Shown here: positions 52,992-62,239 of the stretch, piece by piece | Layout: the number at the start of each line of letters is the position of its first letter | Numbering within the stretch: position 1 is the stretch's first letter | Source: Massilia sp. CF038 | GTDB taxonomy: Bacteria > Pseudomonadota > Gammaproteobacteria > Burkholderiales > Burkholderiaceae_D | Length of the DNA: 64,000 bases | Assembly (NCBI RefSeq): GCF_900129765.1 | Contig: NZ_FQWU01000002.1 | Span: forward strand, 434,001-498,000 | Reading direction: 5' to 3' | Translations under genes and position numbers: made by a program | The notes under the pieces: generated by a model | What the model saw: only the letters and a program-made list of their open reading frames with translations | The model's database searches: none | What the model was told of the DNA's origin: nothing

Positions 52992-55900
52992 TCAGGGGGC
53001 ATTCACGGTCCCATGGGAAATATGACGCGCGGACGCCGGATCCGCCACGCAAGCCAGCGCCAGGGTGAACTGCAAGGCATTGGCCTGCACCGTAATGTGC
53101 CCGCCCATGCCCTTGACCAGCGCTTGCGCGATGGCCAGACCCAGGCCGCTGCCGCCCTGTGCCCGCGCCTGTGCTTGCGCGGCCTGGCTGTACGGCGCAA
53201 ACAGGGCTTCGGTATGGGCGGCCGAGAAGGGGCCGCTGCTCACGCAAAAGCGCAGCCGTGCCACGCCGCCTTCCTGGGCCTCCATGGCCAGCGCCAGTCC
53301 CACATGGCCGGTGCCGGTCTGCAGCAGCGCATTGTCGAGCAAATTGAACCACACCTGGCCAATGCGCAGCGGGTCGCCCGTCACGCTGCGCGGCAGGGCC
53401 GGATCGAGCTCGAGCCGGCACTGCAGCTGGTGGCCAGCCGCCCTGGCCGCAGCCGCCGCATGCACCTGGGCCGCCAGCTCGGCCGGCGAAAACACCAGCG
53501 ACTCGAACTGCAGCGTGCCGGCCTCGATCTGGCTGTGATCCAGCACATCGTTCATCATCTGCAGCAGCGACTGCGCGCCCTGGCCGATCTTGGCCAGCGC
53601 GTCATGCTGGTCCTGCCCGCTGCGCTCGGCCAGGGCTGCCAGGGCGGCAATGGCGCCGACCGGGGTGCGCATGTCTTCGTTCATGGCGCACAGATACGCG
53701 GCCTTGCGCGCGCTGGCCGCCTCCATTGCCCGGTAGGTAGCGTTTTCGCGCCCCAGCAGTTCCAGTACATTGGCATTACCCAGCGAGATGGCGCCTTGCG
53801 CCGCCAACAGTTCAAGCATCAGCACCCGCGCCGCGGTAAAGACCCCTGGGGCCAGATTATTATCCAGGTACAGCGCGCCAACCAGCACCCCGCGCCGCAG
53901 CAGTGGCACGCACAGCACCGAGCGCAGACGCGCGGCGCGAATCATCGGATCGTCACGAAACTGCGCGCTCTCCTGGGCATCGTCGACCAGCACCGTCTCA
54001 CGCGTGCGCAGCACAAAATGCAGCAGCTGCAGGGGCAAGGGCGCCGCTTCCAGGCTTAGCTGGGCCGCCGCCACCCGCACCGTGCCTGCTTCCAGCTCGG
54101 CCTGGGCCACGCAGCCATAGCCGTCCGCGCGCGGCAAAATCAGGAGCGCGCGCGCGGCCCCGGTCAGCTCGATCGCACTGCGCAGCAGCTGCGCGCCCAG
54201 CGCCCCGCTTTCCAGGGTGCCTGACAGGGCTTGCGAGGCACGCAGCGCGGCCATCAGATCGAGCACGGGCCCGCCCGCCACCGCCTGCGCGCCCGGCGAC
54301 GGCACCCGCACCAGGCCCGGATACTGGCCTTCCAGCTCGCGCATCTTGGCGTAGGCACCCCAGCGCCCGTACGCGGTCAGTGCATCGCGCGCGTACGTGA
54401 CGGCGATCTTGTCGAAGCCGCGCTGGCGATAGAAGGCGGCGGCCAGTTCCGCTGCCAGTGCCTCGTGCTGGACAAAGCCGCTGGCGCGCGCCGACGCCAG
54501 CGCGCCGTCGTAGGCCCGCATCGCTTCCATGTCGCGCCCCTGGATGCGCGCCATTTCGGCGGCCACCAGCAAGTAGCGGTTATCGAAATTGGCCGGACAG
54601 TGGGCTGCCCATGCGCGCAGCCGGTCCTGTTTGTCCTGCAGCGCCGCCATGAAGCGCACCTGGCGCTCGCGCGGCGCATCCGGATACAGCGCCGCCATGG
54701 TCAGCGCATGATAAAAATGGTGGGTTGCTTCATTCACCGAGGCGAGGAAGAAGTACTGGTCTGCGCTGGCCGCGTCGGCCGCCTGCAAGGCTTCGTCAAA
54801 GCGCCCGAAGGTAAACGCGGCAATCTGGCGCATCAGGTGAAAGCGCGGGCGCGCCGCGCCGTAGTTGGCACGGTCCATCAGCGCCAGCGCCTCGGCGGCG
54901 CAAAAGTGCTCGTCGTCGAATTCGCCCGGCACCCCGGTCGCGCCCTGCAGGCACAAGGTCAGCTGCTCGTAGCAGCGCAGCAGCTGCATCAGTACTTCAT
55001 TGTTTTGCTGGCGTGCGAAATCCTGGTACTTGCGCGCGCGCTGCTGCACTTCGCCCAGGGCGGCGCCAGCTTCAAAGCTGTTCCACACTGCCACGTGGGC
55101 GGCGTAGCCAGCATGCGGCAAGTCACCCGCCTCCTGGCAGCTGATGTGGGCTTGTTCAAGCAGCGCCACGGTCGCTTCGATCGGCTGGCGCCAGCAATGC
55201 ACGTAGGCCGCGTGCACGAAAGCGAGCCGCCCGCGCCGGCGTGCCCCGGCGCCATCGCGCTCGGCCAGGCGCAGCGCCAGTTCGGAAAACGCAAACGCAT
55301 CGGGAATGGCACCAAGCGACACCAGCAGGATCGCATAGCGCGAATACGTCATGCAGCTGGTGGCGGTACTGCCAAAGCGCAGTGTGAAGTTCAGCGCCTT
55401 GACCGCCAGCAGCGAGTACAGCTCGGGTCTGGCCGAAAACACCGACGAGCCCATGTCCGACAGCAGTTCGCTGACAATCGCTAGTTCCGGATCGGCGCTT
55501 GGCGCCTCGTGCTCCAGGTCGGCGATGGCGCGTCCCGCCATGTGCTTTTGGACGGCGCTTTGCTCGGCCGCCAGTGACTCGGCAATGGCGCTGCTGCCGT
55601 CCGGGAAATGGATGCCAAACAGCGCCAGCGCTTCGACTGCCACGGCCGCGGCCAGGTCAAACCGGCCCCACACCTGGTACAGGGCCACGCGCATCAAGGC
55701 CACCCGCGCCAGGGCCAGGCGCGAACTGGCATGCACGCTCAATTCGCCAAACAGCCGATCAGCGCGCTCCAGGTTGCCGCACAAGTATTCGCATTCGGCC
55801 AGTTCGCTGAACAAGGCGAAGGTGGCGGCGCCATCGTCCTGCCAGCTTGTGGCCGGCGTCAGGTTCACTGCCTGCTCGTAGTAATGGCGCGCCGCGTCAA

Positions 55901-58115
55901 AGGCAATCGCGCGCCGCGAACGGGCGCCGGCCAGGGCATTGAGCGCCACCAGCCGTGCCAGTTCGGCGCCGTCGGTAATGACCTCGCGCGCGCGGTTCAA
56001 GTGGCCCACCACGGCATACACGTCTTCGCCCAGATCGGCGCTGTCGCGCGTGCCCAGCAACAGACGCCCGATGTGCAGATGGCGCTCTGGCAGGCTGGCG
56101 CGCGCCATCAGCGAATACGCCGCCTCCTGTACCCGGTCGTGCACAAAGCAGTAGGCACCGGCGCCACGCGCCACCAGGCCCAGACGCGCGGCTGGCCACA
56201 AGCCTTCATCGGTCTCGAGCGCCGTCATGCCGGCAGCCTGGGCGATCATCTCGAGCGGCGCATCCTGGCCCAGGCAAGCCAGCAGCTTGACCAGCTCCAG
56301 CGTCCCGTAAGGCAGCTGCTGCAGGCGCGCGATCATCAGGTCGACCACGTTGTCGGAAAACTCGCGCGCGCGAATGGCCTGCGCATCCCACTCCCACTGG
56401 CCGCTGGCATGCTCGAAATGCAGCAAGCCGCTTTCCACCAGGCGCGCCAGAAATTGCAGCGTGAAGAAGGGATTGCCGCCTGTTTTGGCAAACACCAGCG
56501 AGGCCAGCGGCGTGCAATCACTGCCAAGGGCCGCAGCCACCAGTTCGCCGGAATCGGTCTTGGACAGCGGCGGCAGCTCGATCCGGCGCACGCTCGCGCC
56601 CTGGCGCCGCAGGCGCTCGTGCAGCAGCGCCAGCGGATGGGCGGCGCCCACATCGCTTTCACGGAAGGCGCCCACCACCAGCATGTGGCGCACATCCGGA
56701 TGGCTCACCAGATGGGTCAGCAGCTTCAGGCTGGCCGGGTCGATCCATTGCAAGTCGTCCAGGCACAGCAGCAGCATCGAATCGGCACCGGTAAACGCGC
56801 CCAGAAACTGGCGGAACACCGCCTGCAGGCGCCCTTCCGCTTCCACCGCGGCCACCGGCGGGGGCGCCGGCTGCGGCCCCAGCACGAATTTGAGTTCCGG
56901 GATCATTTCCAGCATCAGGCCGGCATTGCCGCCCAGCGCCTGCTGCAGCACACGGCGCCAGTTCACCAGCGCCGCTTCGCTCTGCCCCAGCAGCTGGCGC
57001 ACCAGCTTCTGGAACGCCTGCGCCAGCGTGGCGTACGGCACCCCGCGCTGGTGCTGCTCGAAGCGGGCCGCCACCACGATCGCGCCGGCGACTGCTTCGC
57101 TTTGCTGCAAAGCGGCCAGCAAGGCCGATTTGCCAGTGCCGGCGTTGCCCGACACCATGACCAGTTCCGGCGTGCCACCGGCGCCCACGTGCAGCGCCGC
57201 CTCTTCCAGCACGCCCAGCTGGGCTGCGCGCCCGATCAGGCGCGCCGGTGTTTGCAAGCGCGCCGCGCCATCGTTGCAGCCCAGCGGGAAGGCATCGGCG
57301 CGCCCGTGGGCCTGGACCATGTCGGCGCAATGGAGCAGGTCGGCGTGCAGGCCCAGCGCGCTTTGATAGCGCTCGCTCGGACACTTGGCCAGCAGCTTCT
57401 GTACGATCGCGGCGCAGGCCGGATCGACCCCGGGCAGCACTTGGTCGGGCGGCGTGGGCAGACGCGCCACATGGCAGGCCAGACTGTGGCCCGGCCCCGC
57501 TTCAAAGGGCAGCACGCCACACAGCAAGCGATACAAAATCACCCCCAGCGCATACAGGTCGCTGCGGTAATCGACCGGCCGGTCCATGCGGCCGCCCTGC
57601 TCGGGCGACATGTAATCGGGATGGGGCGCGGCCAGCGCCGCCAGGGCCGCCGCTGGCATGGCCAGCGGCCCGGCCAGGCCAAAGCCGCACAGGCGCACGC
57701 TGCCAGCCGCGTCAATCAGCACATGCTCGGGCCGCAAGTCGTGGTGCACCAGCTGGCGCCGGTGCATCTGGACCAGCGCTGCGGCCATTGCGCTGGCCAG
57801 CCGCACAAACGGCGCCGTGGGCAGCGCCTGCGCCGGCAGCGGGGTCAGCGGCGTGACGCCATCGTCGGCCAGCACCAGCGCCAGCGTGGCGCTCGAGCGC
57901 ACCAGCTCCAGGGGCAAGGCCGCCCAGGCGGCATCGAGCTCGCCACGCAGGGCATATTCATTTTCGATGCGCAGGCAGGCTTCGGCGCTACCGTCGCGCG
58001 CGACCAGCACCAGCACAGGGGCGCCGTCGGCGTCGCGCAGCGCGCGCAGCAGAACGAATTGTGGGTCGTCGCGCAATAGCTGCGCGACCGTGTAACCGGG
58101 CAGGGCCTGAATCAA
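52992..58115 (-). CDS. Giant Ser/Thr kinase-AAA-GAF-histidine kinase hybrid, both kinase domains degenerate
   Basis: 1707 residues in the known layout of protein kinase (1-270), AAA ATPase (about 290-620), TPR-like helical repeats (620-1250), GAF (1280-1430) and histidine kinase (1465-1700). The N-terminal kinase has HHDLRPEHV for HxDxxxxN (Asn replaced by His131) and CGFG for DFG (Asp replaced by Gly144), and no lysine at the ATP strand. The histidine kinase has MNEDMRTP in place of SHE.RTP and VSSGP in place of the D-box; only NLLDNA and GGSGLGLA remain. The AAA Walker A (GNAGTGKSALL) and B (LLLCLDDLQWID) look intact. The start at 58115 matches the domain start. Confidence 0.9.
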   Translation of the reverse strand: MIQALPGYTVAQLLRDDPQFVLLRALRDADGAPVLVLVARDGSAEACLRIENEYALRGELDAAWAALPLELVRSSATLALVLADDGVTPLTPLPAQALPTAPFVRLASAMAAALVQMHRRQLVHHDLRPEHVLIDAAGSVRLCGFGLAGPLAMPAAALAALAAPHPDYMSPEQGGRMDRPVDYRSDLYALGVILYRLLCGVLPFEAGPGHSLACHVARLPTPPDQVLPGVDPACAAIVQKLLAKCPSERYQSALGLHADLLHCADMVQAHGRADAFPLGCNDGAARLQTPARLIGRAAQLGVLEEAALHVGAGGTPELVMVSGNAGTGKSALLAALQQSEAVAGAIVVAARFEQHQRGVPYATLAQAFQKLVRQLLGQSEAALVNWRRVLQQALGGNAGLMLEMIPELKFVLGPQPAPPPVAAVEAEGRLQAVFRQFLGAFTGADSMLLLCLDDLQWIDPASLKLLTHLVSHPDVRHMLVVGAFRESDVGAAHPLALLHERLRRQGASVRRIELPPLSKTDSGELVAAALGSDCTPLASLVFAKTGGNPFFTLQFLARLVESGLLHFEHASGQWEWDAQAIRAREFSDNVVDLMIARLQQLPYGTLELVKLLACLGQDAPLEMIAQAAGMTALETDEGLWPAARLGLVARGAGAYCFVHDRVQEAAYSLMARASLPERHLHIGRLLLGTRDSADLGEDVYAVVGHLNRAREVITDGAELARLVALNALAGARSRRAIAFDAARHYYEQAVNLTPATSWQDDGAATFALFSELAECEYLCGNLERADRLFGELSVHASSRLALARVALMRVALYQVWGRFDLAAAVAVEALALFGIHFPDGSSAIAESLAAEQSAVQKHMAGRAIADLEHEAPSADPELAIVSELLSDMGSSVFSARPELYSLLAVKALNFTLRFGSTATSCMTYSRYAILLVSLGAIPDAFAFSELALRLAERDGAGARRRGRLAFVHAAYVHCWRQPIEATVALLEQAHISCQEAGDLPHAGYAAHVAVWNSFEAGAALGEVQQRARKYQDFARQQNNEVLMQLLRCYEQLTLCLQGATGVPGEFDDEHFCAAEALALMDRANYGAARPRFHLMRQIAAFTFGRFDEALQAADAASADQYFFLASVNEATHHFYHALTMAALYPDAPRERQVRFMAALQDKQDRLRAWAAHCPANFDNRYLLVAAEMARIQGRDMEAMRAYDGALASARASGFVQHEALAAELAAAFYRQRGFDKIAVTYARDALTAYGRWGAYAKMRELEGQYPGLVRVPSPGAQAVAGGPVLDLMAALRASQALSGTLESGALGAQLLRSAIELTGAARALLILPRADGYGCVAQAELEAGTVRVAAAQLSLEAAPLPLQLLHFVLRTRETVLVDDAQESAQFRDDPMIRAARLRSVLCVPLLRRGVLVGALYLDNNLAPGVFTAARVLMLELLAAQGAISLGNANVLELLGRENATYRAMEAASARKAAYLCAMNEDMRTPVGAIAALAALAERSGQDQHDALAKIGQGAQSLLQMMNDVLDHSQIEAGTLQFESLVFSPAELAAQVHAAAAARAAGHQLQCRLELDPALPRSVTGDPLRIGQVWFNLLDNALLQTGTGHVGLALAMEAQEGGVARLRFCVSSGPFSAAHTEALFAPYSQAAQAQARAQGGSGLGLAIAQALVKGMGGHITVQANALQFTLALACVADPASARHISHGTVNAP

Positions 58116-58244
58116 GGTCTCCCCTTGTGATTTTTTGAACGCGATGCACTGGTATCAGGCATCTCAAGTATGCCACTGGCAACCGCGCGAGTGTGAAAAT
58201 CAGGCCTGCAAATTGGTAACTAGTTGTTAGCGGAAATATTACCC

Positions 58245-59702
58245 TTAGGCAAAAGTGCGCACGCTGAAATCGACGTCGACCTCATCCCAGCACTCCTGCT
58301 CTTTCTCGAGCCAGAACGCCAGCGTGGGATGCACGGCCAGCGTTTCACGCCGGATTTCGAGCTCGATCCGGTTCTTCATGCGCAGCTTCAGTTCGCCAGG
58401 CACCGCTTGCATGCGCGCATGCATCAGCAGCACCGCCATGCGCAGCGCCAGCACCGCCTTGCCAAAATCGGCGTCCGGCAAGGCCTCGGCCACTTTGCGC
58501 AAATTGCCTTTCTGGGCCAGCAGCAGGCGCGCCATCAGCTTTTGCTCGCGCGCCGTGAAGCCTGGCAGGTCGGCATGTTCGACCATGTAAGCAGCATGCT
58601 TGTGGTAACCCGTCTGCGACACCACCATGCCGATTTCGTGCAGTTGCGCGCACCATGGCAACAAACGGGTGAAGGTGTCGCCAGCTGGCTTGAGCTGCAC
58701 GTACAGCGCGGCCGCCTGCTGCGCCACCGCGGCCGCGCGCGCGCCATCGACATGGAATTTGCGCGCCATCTCGGCCACCGCCAGTTCGCGCCGGTCGCGC
58801 TGCATCGAGCGCAGGTACAGGTCCCACATCACGCCCATGCGCAAACCTGCTTCGACCGCGACAATATGCTCGATGCCCAGTTCGCGCACCAGCGCAATCA
58901 GGATCGCCAGGCCGCCAATGATGGTGCCGGCCCGGTCCGGCCGCAAACCGGGCATGTCGATCTTGCTGACCTGGCCGAAAGCAATGAACCGCTGGCGCAG
59001 CGCGTCGAGCCCGGCACCGCTCAGGCGCCCGTCCCCCAGGCCATTTTTGGCAATGATTTCGCCAATCGCCCTGACCGTGCCCGACGAGCCATAGGCCACG
59101 CTCCAGTTACCGGCCTGGTAAGGCGGCGCCGCATCCTCGAAATGGCTGCGCGCCGACAGAATGGCTGCCTCGTACGAGGCGGCATCAATGCGCCCGCCAA
59201 TAAAGAAGGACAGGCTTTGCTTGACGGTGCCGATGGAAAACGATTCCACCCGCTCGATATCGGGCCCGCGTCCCAGAATCAGCTCGGTCGAGCCGCCGCC
59301 AATGTCGATCACCAGGCGCCGCTCCAGCGGCGCTGCCAGGCCATTCGACACACCCATGTAGATCAAGCGCCCTTCTTCTTCGCCTGAAATAATTTCGATC
59401 GGGTAGCCGATGGCCGCTTCCGCCGCCGGCAGGAAAGCGGCGCTATTGCCCGCCACGCGCAGGGTCGAGGTGGCCACTACCCGCGCCGCATCGAGCTTGT
59501 AGCCGCGCAGCACCTGGGCAAAGCGGGCCAGGCAAGCCAGTGCCCCGGCCATGGCGGCCTCGGTCAGATTGCCTTGCGCATCAAGGCCGGCTGCAAGCCG
59601 GATCGGCTCGCGCATACTTTTGAGCACGCGGATGGTATCGCCGTCGTGCTTGCCTACATGCAGGCGAAAACTGTTGGAACCCAGGTCAACTGCGGCAAAC
59701 AT
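58245..59702 (-). CDS. ppx: Exopolyphosphatase (Ppx/GppA family)
   Basis: 485 residues from the ATG at 59702 (AGAGG six bases upstream); an ATG at 59729 adds nine residues. Actin-like ATPase fold: FAAVDLGSNSFRLHVGK, EIISGEEEGRLIYMGV, VIDIGGGSTELILGRG, and a C-terminal HD-like helical part with LHEIGMVVSQTGYHKHAAYMVEH. Ppx removes phosphate from polyphosphate ends; the family also includes pppGpp phosphohydrolase. It counterbalances the ppk product. Single gene; the nearby Pho-type signals are only at ppk and pstS. Confidence 0.94.
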   Translation of the reverse strand: MFAAVDLGSNSFRLHVGKHDGDTIRVLKSMREPIRLAAGLDAQGNLTEAAMAGALACLARFAQVLRGYKLDAARVVATSTLRVAGNSAAFLPAAEAAIGYPIEIISGEEEGRLIYMGVSNGLAAPLERRLVIDIGGGSTELILGRGPDIERVESFSIGTVKQSLSFFIGGRIDAASYEAAILSARSHFEDAAPPYQAGNWSVAYGSSGTVRAIGEIIAKNGLGDGRLSGAGLDALRQRFIAFGQVSKIDMPGLRPDRAGTIIGGLAILIALVRELGIEHIVAVEAGLRMGVMWDLYLRSMQRDRRELAVAEMARKFHVDGARAAAVAQQAAALYVQLKPAGDTFTRLLPWCAQLHEIGMVVSQTGYHKHAAYMVEHADLPGFTAREQKLMARLLLAQKGNLRKVAEALPDADFGKAVLALRMAVLLMHARMQAVPGELKLRMKNRIELEIRRETLAVHPTLAFWLEKEQECWDEVDVDFSVRTFA

Positions 59703-59789
59703 CGAAGCCTCTTTGGTTGGCGTGTGCATCAAAACGGCTCCCTGGCAGTGAAAAAAATTCTGCCAGAATAACTGCGCCAGATGACACTG

Positions 59790-60956
59790 TCATGACAGGG
59801 GCACCGCGGCCGCGCTGGCCTGCACCACCTGGTTGCGTCCGCCCTGCTTGGCCGCCTGCAAGGCGGCGTCGGCGCGCTGGAACAGGCTGACCGAACTGTC
59901 TTCGGCGCGAATCGTCGTGACCCCGAAACTGGCAGTCAGGCTGACCATGGCGCGCTCGGTCTTGATGGCGGCAGCGGCAATGGCGGCGCGCATGCGCTCG
60001 GCCACCAGCATGGCCTCGGCCTCGCCCGTGCGTGGCAACAGCAGGGCGAACTCCACCCCCACCATGCGCCCCAGCTGGTCCGAGTCGCGCAACTGCTTCT
60101 GGCACACCTCAACCACCTGGCGCAGCACGGCGTCGCCGGCCGGATGGCCATAACTGTCGTTGACGCGCTTGAACTGATCGAGGTCGATCAGGACCAGCGC
60201 GGTGGGCTGGCCGGGCCGGCGCGCCAGCGCCAGCCAGGGTGCCAGCTTGTCGAAAAAACCGCGCCGGTTGGGCACGTCGGTCAGGGGATCGACCAGGGCC
60301 AGGCGCGCCAGTTCCGCCTGCACCTGCTCGCGTGAGAGCAGCAAATAGCCAAAGCCGCCCAGCAGCATCAACAAGTAGAATGCGCCCGACGAGAACGCCT
60401 GCAGCATGCCGTTCGAGAGCCAGCCCCACCCTTCCGGCATGAGCAGCACCAGCGCGCCGCGTGCCGCCACCAGCAGCGCCAGCAAAGCGCTGGCCAGCAC
60501 CAGGAAGCGGCGCAGCATGCTGCCGCCGCGCCAGCCGGTGGCCAGCGCCGCCGTGCAGGCCAGGTAGCAGGCGCCCAGGATCAAGGCCCCGGCCACCACC
60601 CGCAAGCCCATTTCATCAATTGCATAGCAAGCCAGATAGGTGCCGATGGCCAGTGTCAGCAGCGCGTACGTGGGACGGCGCCAGCGTACATAGCCGGCCG
60701 CTTCCCACAAGGCGCCCGCTTCCAGCGCCACCCCGGCAAACAAGGCTGCGTAGCCAGCCGGAATCGACACCGGGTCCGGCAGCACGCCATTGCCGCGAAA
60801 ATACAGCAGCAGCCAGCCGGCTGCCTGGCACTGGCGCGCAATGGTAAAGGTCGACAGCGCAGCTGACTTGCGCTGCTCGTAGTCAAAAAAGAACAGGGCT
60901 GCGCACAGGGCCAGATTGCCCAGCGCCAGGGCCAGCACCATGGTGGTGATATCCAT
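59790..60956 (-). CDS. Membrane GGDEF-domain protein with degenerate active site
   Basis: 388 residues: six or seven membrane helices (1-215) and one GGDEF domain. The fold markers are normal (DPLTDVPNRRGFFD, LVLIDLDQFKRVNDSYGHPAGD), but the active-site motif reads VGVEF (about 298-302) where GGDEF or GGEEF is required; the catalytic acidic residue is Val. The inhibitory RxxD site (RDSD, five residues before) is intact. It is therefore likely a cyclic-di-GMP receptor, not a cyclase (inference). It starts 12 bp after the stop of the small hypothetical gene, so the two are probably cotranscribed. Confidence 0.9.
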   Translation of the reverse strand: MDITTMVLALALGNLALCAALFFFDYEQRKSAALSTFTIARQCQAAGWLLLYFRGNGVLPDPVSIPAGYAALFAGVALEAGALWEAAGYVRWRRPTYALLTLAIGTYLACYAIDEMGLRVVAGALILGACYLACTAALATGWRGGSMLRRFLVLASALLALLVAARGALVLLMPEGWGWLSNGMLQAFSSGAFYLLMLLGGFGYLLLSREQVQAELARLALVDPLTDVPNRRGFFDKLAPWLALARRPGQPTALVLIDLDQFKRVNDSYGHPAGDAVLRQVVEVCQKQLRDSDQLGRMVGVEFALLLPRTGEAEAMLVAERMRAAIAAAAIKTERAMVSLTASFGVTTIRAEDSSVSLFQRADAALQAAKQGGRNQVVQASAAAVPLS

Positions 60957-60968
60957 GCGCGCGCCGGA

Positions 60969-61247
60969 TCAGATTTCGTGTTCGACGTTGGCGCTGCCGT
61001 CGCCGACCTTGCTGGCCCAGGCCTGGCGGAAGAAGTCGCGCTCGACATCATTGGGCGCGTCGTTCCAGAATACGATCAGGGTGCCCTTGTGGTCGTGCAA
61101 CTGGGTGAATTTTTCGATGAAGCCCGTTCCCATGCCAGCCGCATCGGCCAGCGCAACCACATAACCATACACGCGCGTGAGCCGCTCAATGCGGTCCGGT
61201 TCGGTCAGGCTGTTGGTGGCAGTAAGGGTGGGGTGATCTAGAAACAT
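60969..61247 (-). CDS. Small conserved hypothetical protein
   Basis: 92 residues, no signal peptide or membrane segment. Segments such as RIERLTRVYGYVVALADAAG, FIEKFTQLHDHKGTLIVFWN and VERDFFRQAWASKVGD suggest a compact alpha/beta protein. I do not recognise a family. It is the first gene of a probable two-gene unit with the degenerate GGDEF protein, so a role beside it is possible but not evident from sequence. The ATG at 61247 has GGAG upstream. Confidence 0.7.
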   Translation of the reverse strand: MFLDHPTLTATNSLTEPDRIERLTRVYGYVVALADAAGMGTGFIEKFTQLHDHKGTLIVFWNDAPNDVERDFFRQAWASKVGDGSANVEHEI

Positions 61248-61343
61248 GGCTCCTCCGTGGCGGTCGGGATCAGCTTATCAGAAACGGTCGCTCTGCAACA
61301 AGCGCATGCGGACAGGCATGCTGCCGGTTTATACTGGGCACCG

Positions 61344-62099
61344 ATGACCGCGCCATCCCTTCCGCCCCCGCCACCGCCGCTGGTGACCACCCGCGGCCAG
61401 CTGCGCACGCTCGAATTCATCGCTGGCGACGTGCAAAGCGCGATGCTGCTGTCCGCCCCCACCCGCCTGGTGCTGGCCTATTGCCGCGCCATCATGTGCT
61501 TTGCCCTGTTCGTGCCGCATCCGCGCCACATCATCATGGTCGGCCTGGGCGGCGGCTCGCTGCTCAAATTCTGCTACCGCCATTTTCCGGCCACCCGCAT
61601 CACGGTGCTCGAATCGCGCGCCGACGTGATTGCCCTGCGCAGCCAGTTCGCCATTCCGCCCGACGACGCGCGCCTGCAGATCGTGCATGCCGACGCCGCT
61701 GTCTGGCTGGCCGGCCAGCACGCCGTGGCCGACGTGCTGATGGTCGACGGCTTCGACCGCAGCGGCTTGCCGCCCACCCTGGGTAGCGCCCGCTTCTACG
61801 GCCATTGCCGGCGCGCCCTGTGCGATGGCGGCGTGCTGGTGGCCAATATCTTCAGCTACGATCCGGCCTATCCGCGCATGCTGGCCCGCCTCGATCTGAT
61901 GTTTGACCGGCACTTGTGCTGGTTCGACGGGGTGGCCGGCAACAACCGCATTCTGTTCGCCCTCAAGGCCGGTCCCCGGGCCGCCCCGTCACGCGCACTG
62001 CGCCTGCAACAGCGGCTGGCCAAACGGCAGGGCCTGGGCAGCAAATGGCTCAATCGTCTGTTCGTGCGCAGCCTGATTATCTGGCTGTCAACAAAGTGA
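61344..62099 (+). CDS. Spermidine synthase-like methyltransferase-fold protein
   Basis: 251 residues from the ATG at 61344. Rossmann motif I is IIMVGLGGGSLLKFCYRHF, motif II ITVLESRADVIALR, then IVHADAAVWLAG and DVLMVDGFDRSGLPPTL, the layout of SpeE-like aminopropyltransferases. It lacks the clear polyamine-site residues I would expect, so the substrate is open. The C-terminus is basic (LRLQQRLAKRQGLGSKW). A TATACT hexamer ends eight bases before the ATG, so the message may be leaderless. Confidence 0.78.
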   Translation: MTAPSLPPPPPPLVTTRGQLRTLEFIAGDVQSAMLLSAPTRLVLAYCRAIMCFALFVPHPRHIIMVGLGGGSLLKFCYRHFPATRITVLESRADVIALRSQFAIPPDDARLQIVHADAAVWLAGQHAVADVLMVDGFDRSGLPPTLGSARFYGHCRRALCDGGVLVANIFSYDPAYPRMLARLDLMFDRHLCWFDGVAGNNRILFALKAGPRAAPSRALRLQQRLAKRQGLGSKWLNRLFVRSLIIWLSTK

Positions 62100-62239
62100 A
62101 ATCGTTCCGAAAGACAACACAAAAGCACAGAATAATGTTGCTTGTTCGCAATGTATTTGCTGATTCGCTTGGAACTATGACACACTGACGACGCCCCCAA
62201 TGATGGCGCCCAGCGCCCGCCCCATCTCAGGAATTTGCC

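Noticed and set aside
55608-58079. An 823-codon open frame opposite the giant hybrid kinase gene
   Set aside because: Antisense shadow; the opposite strand encodes a recognised multidomain protein throughout.
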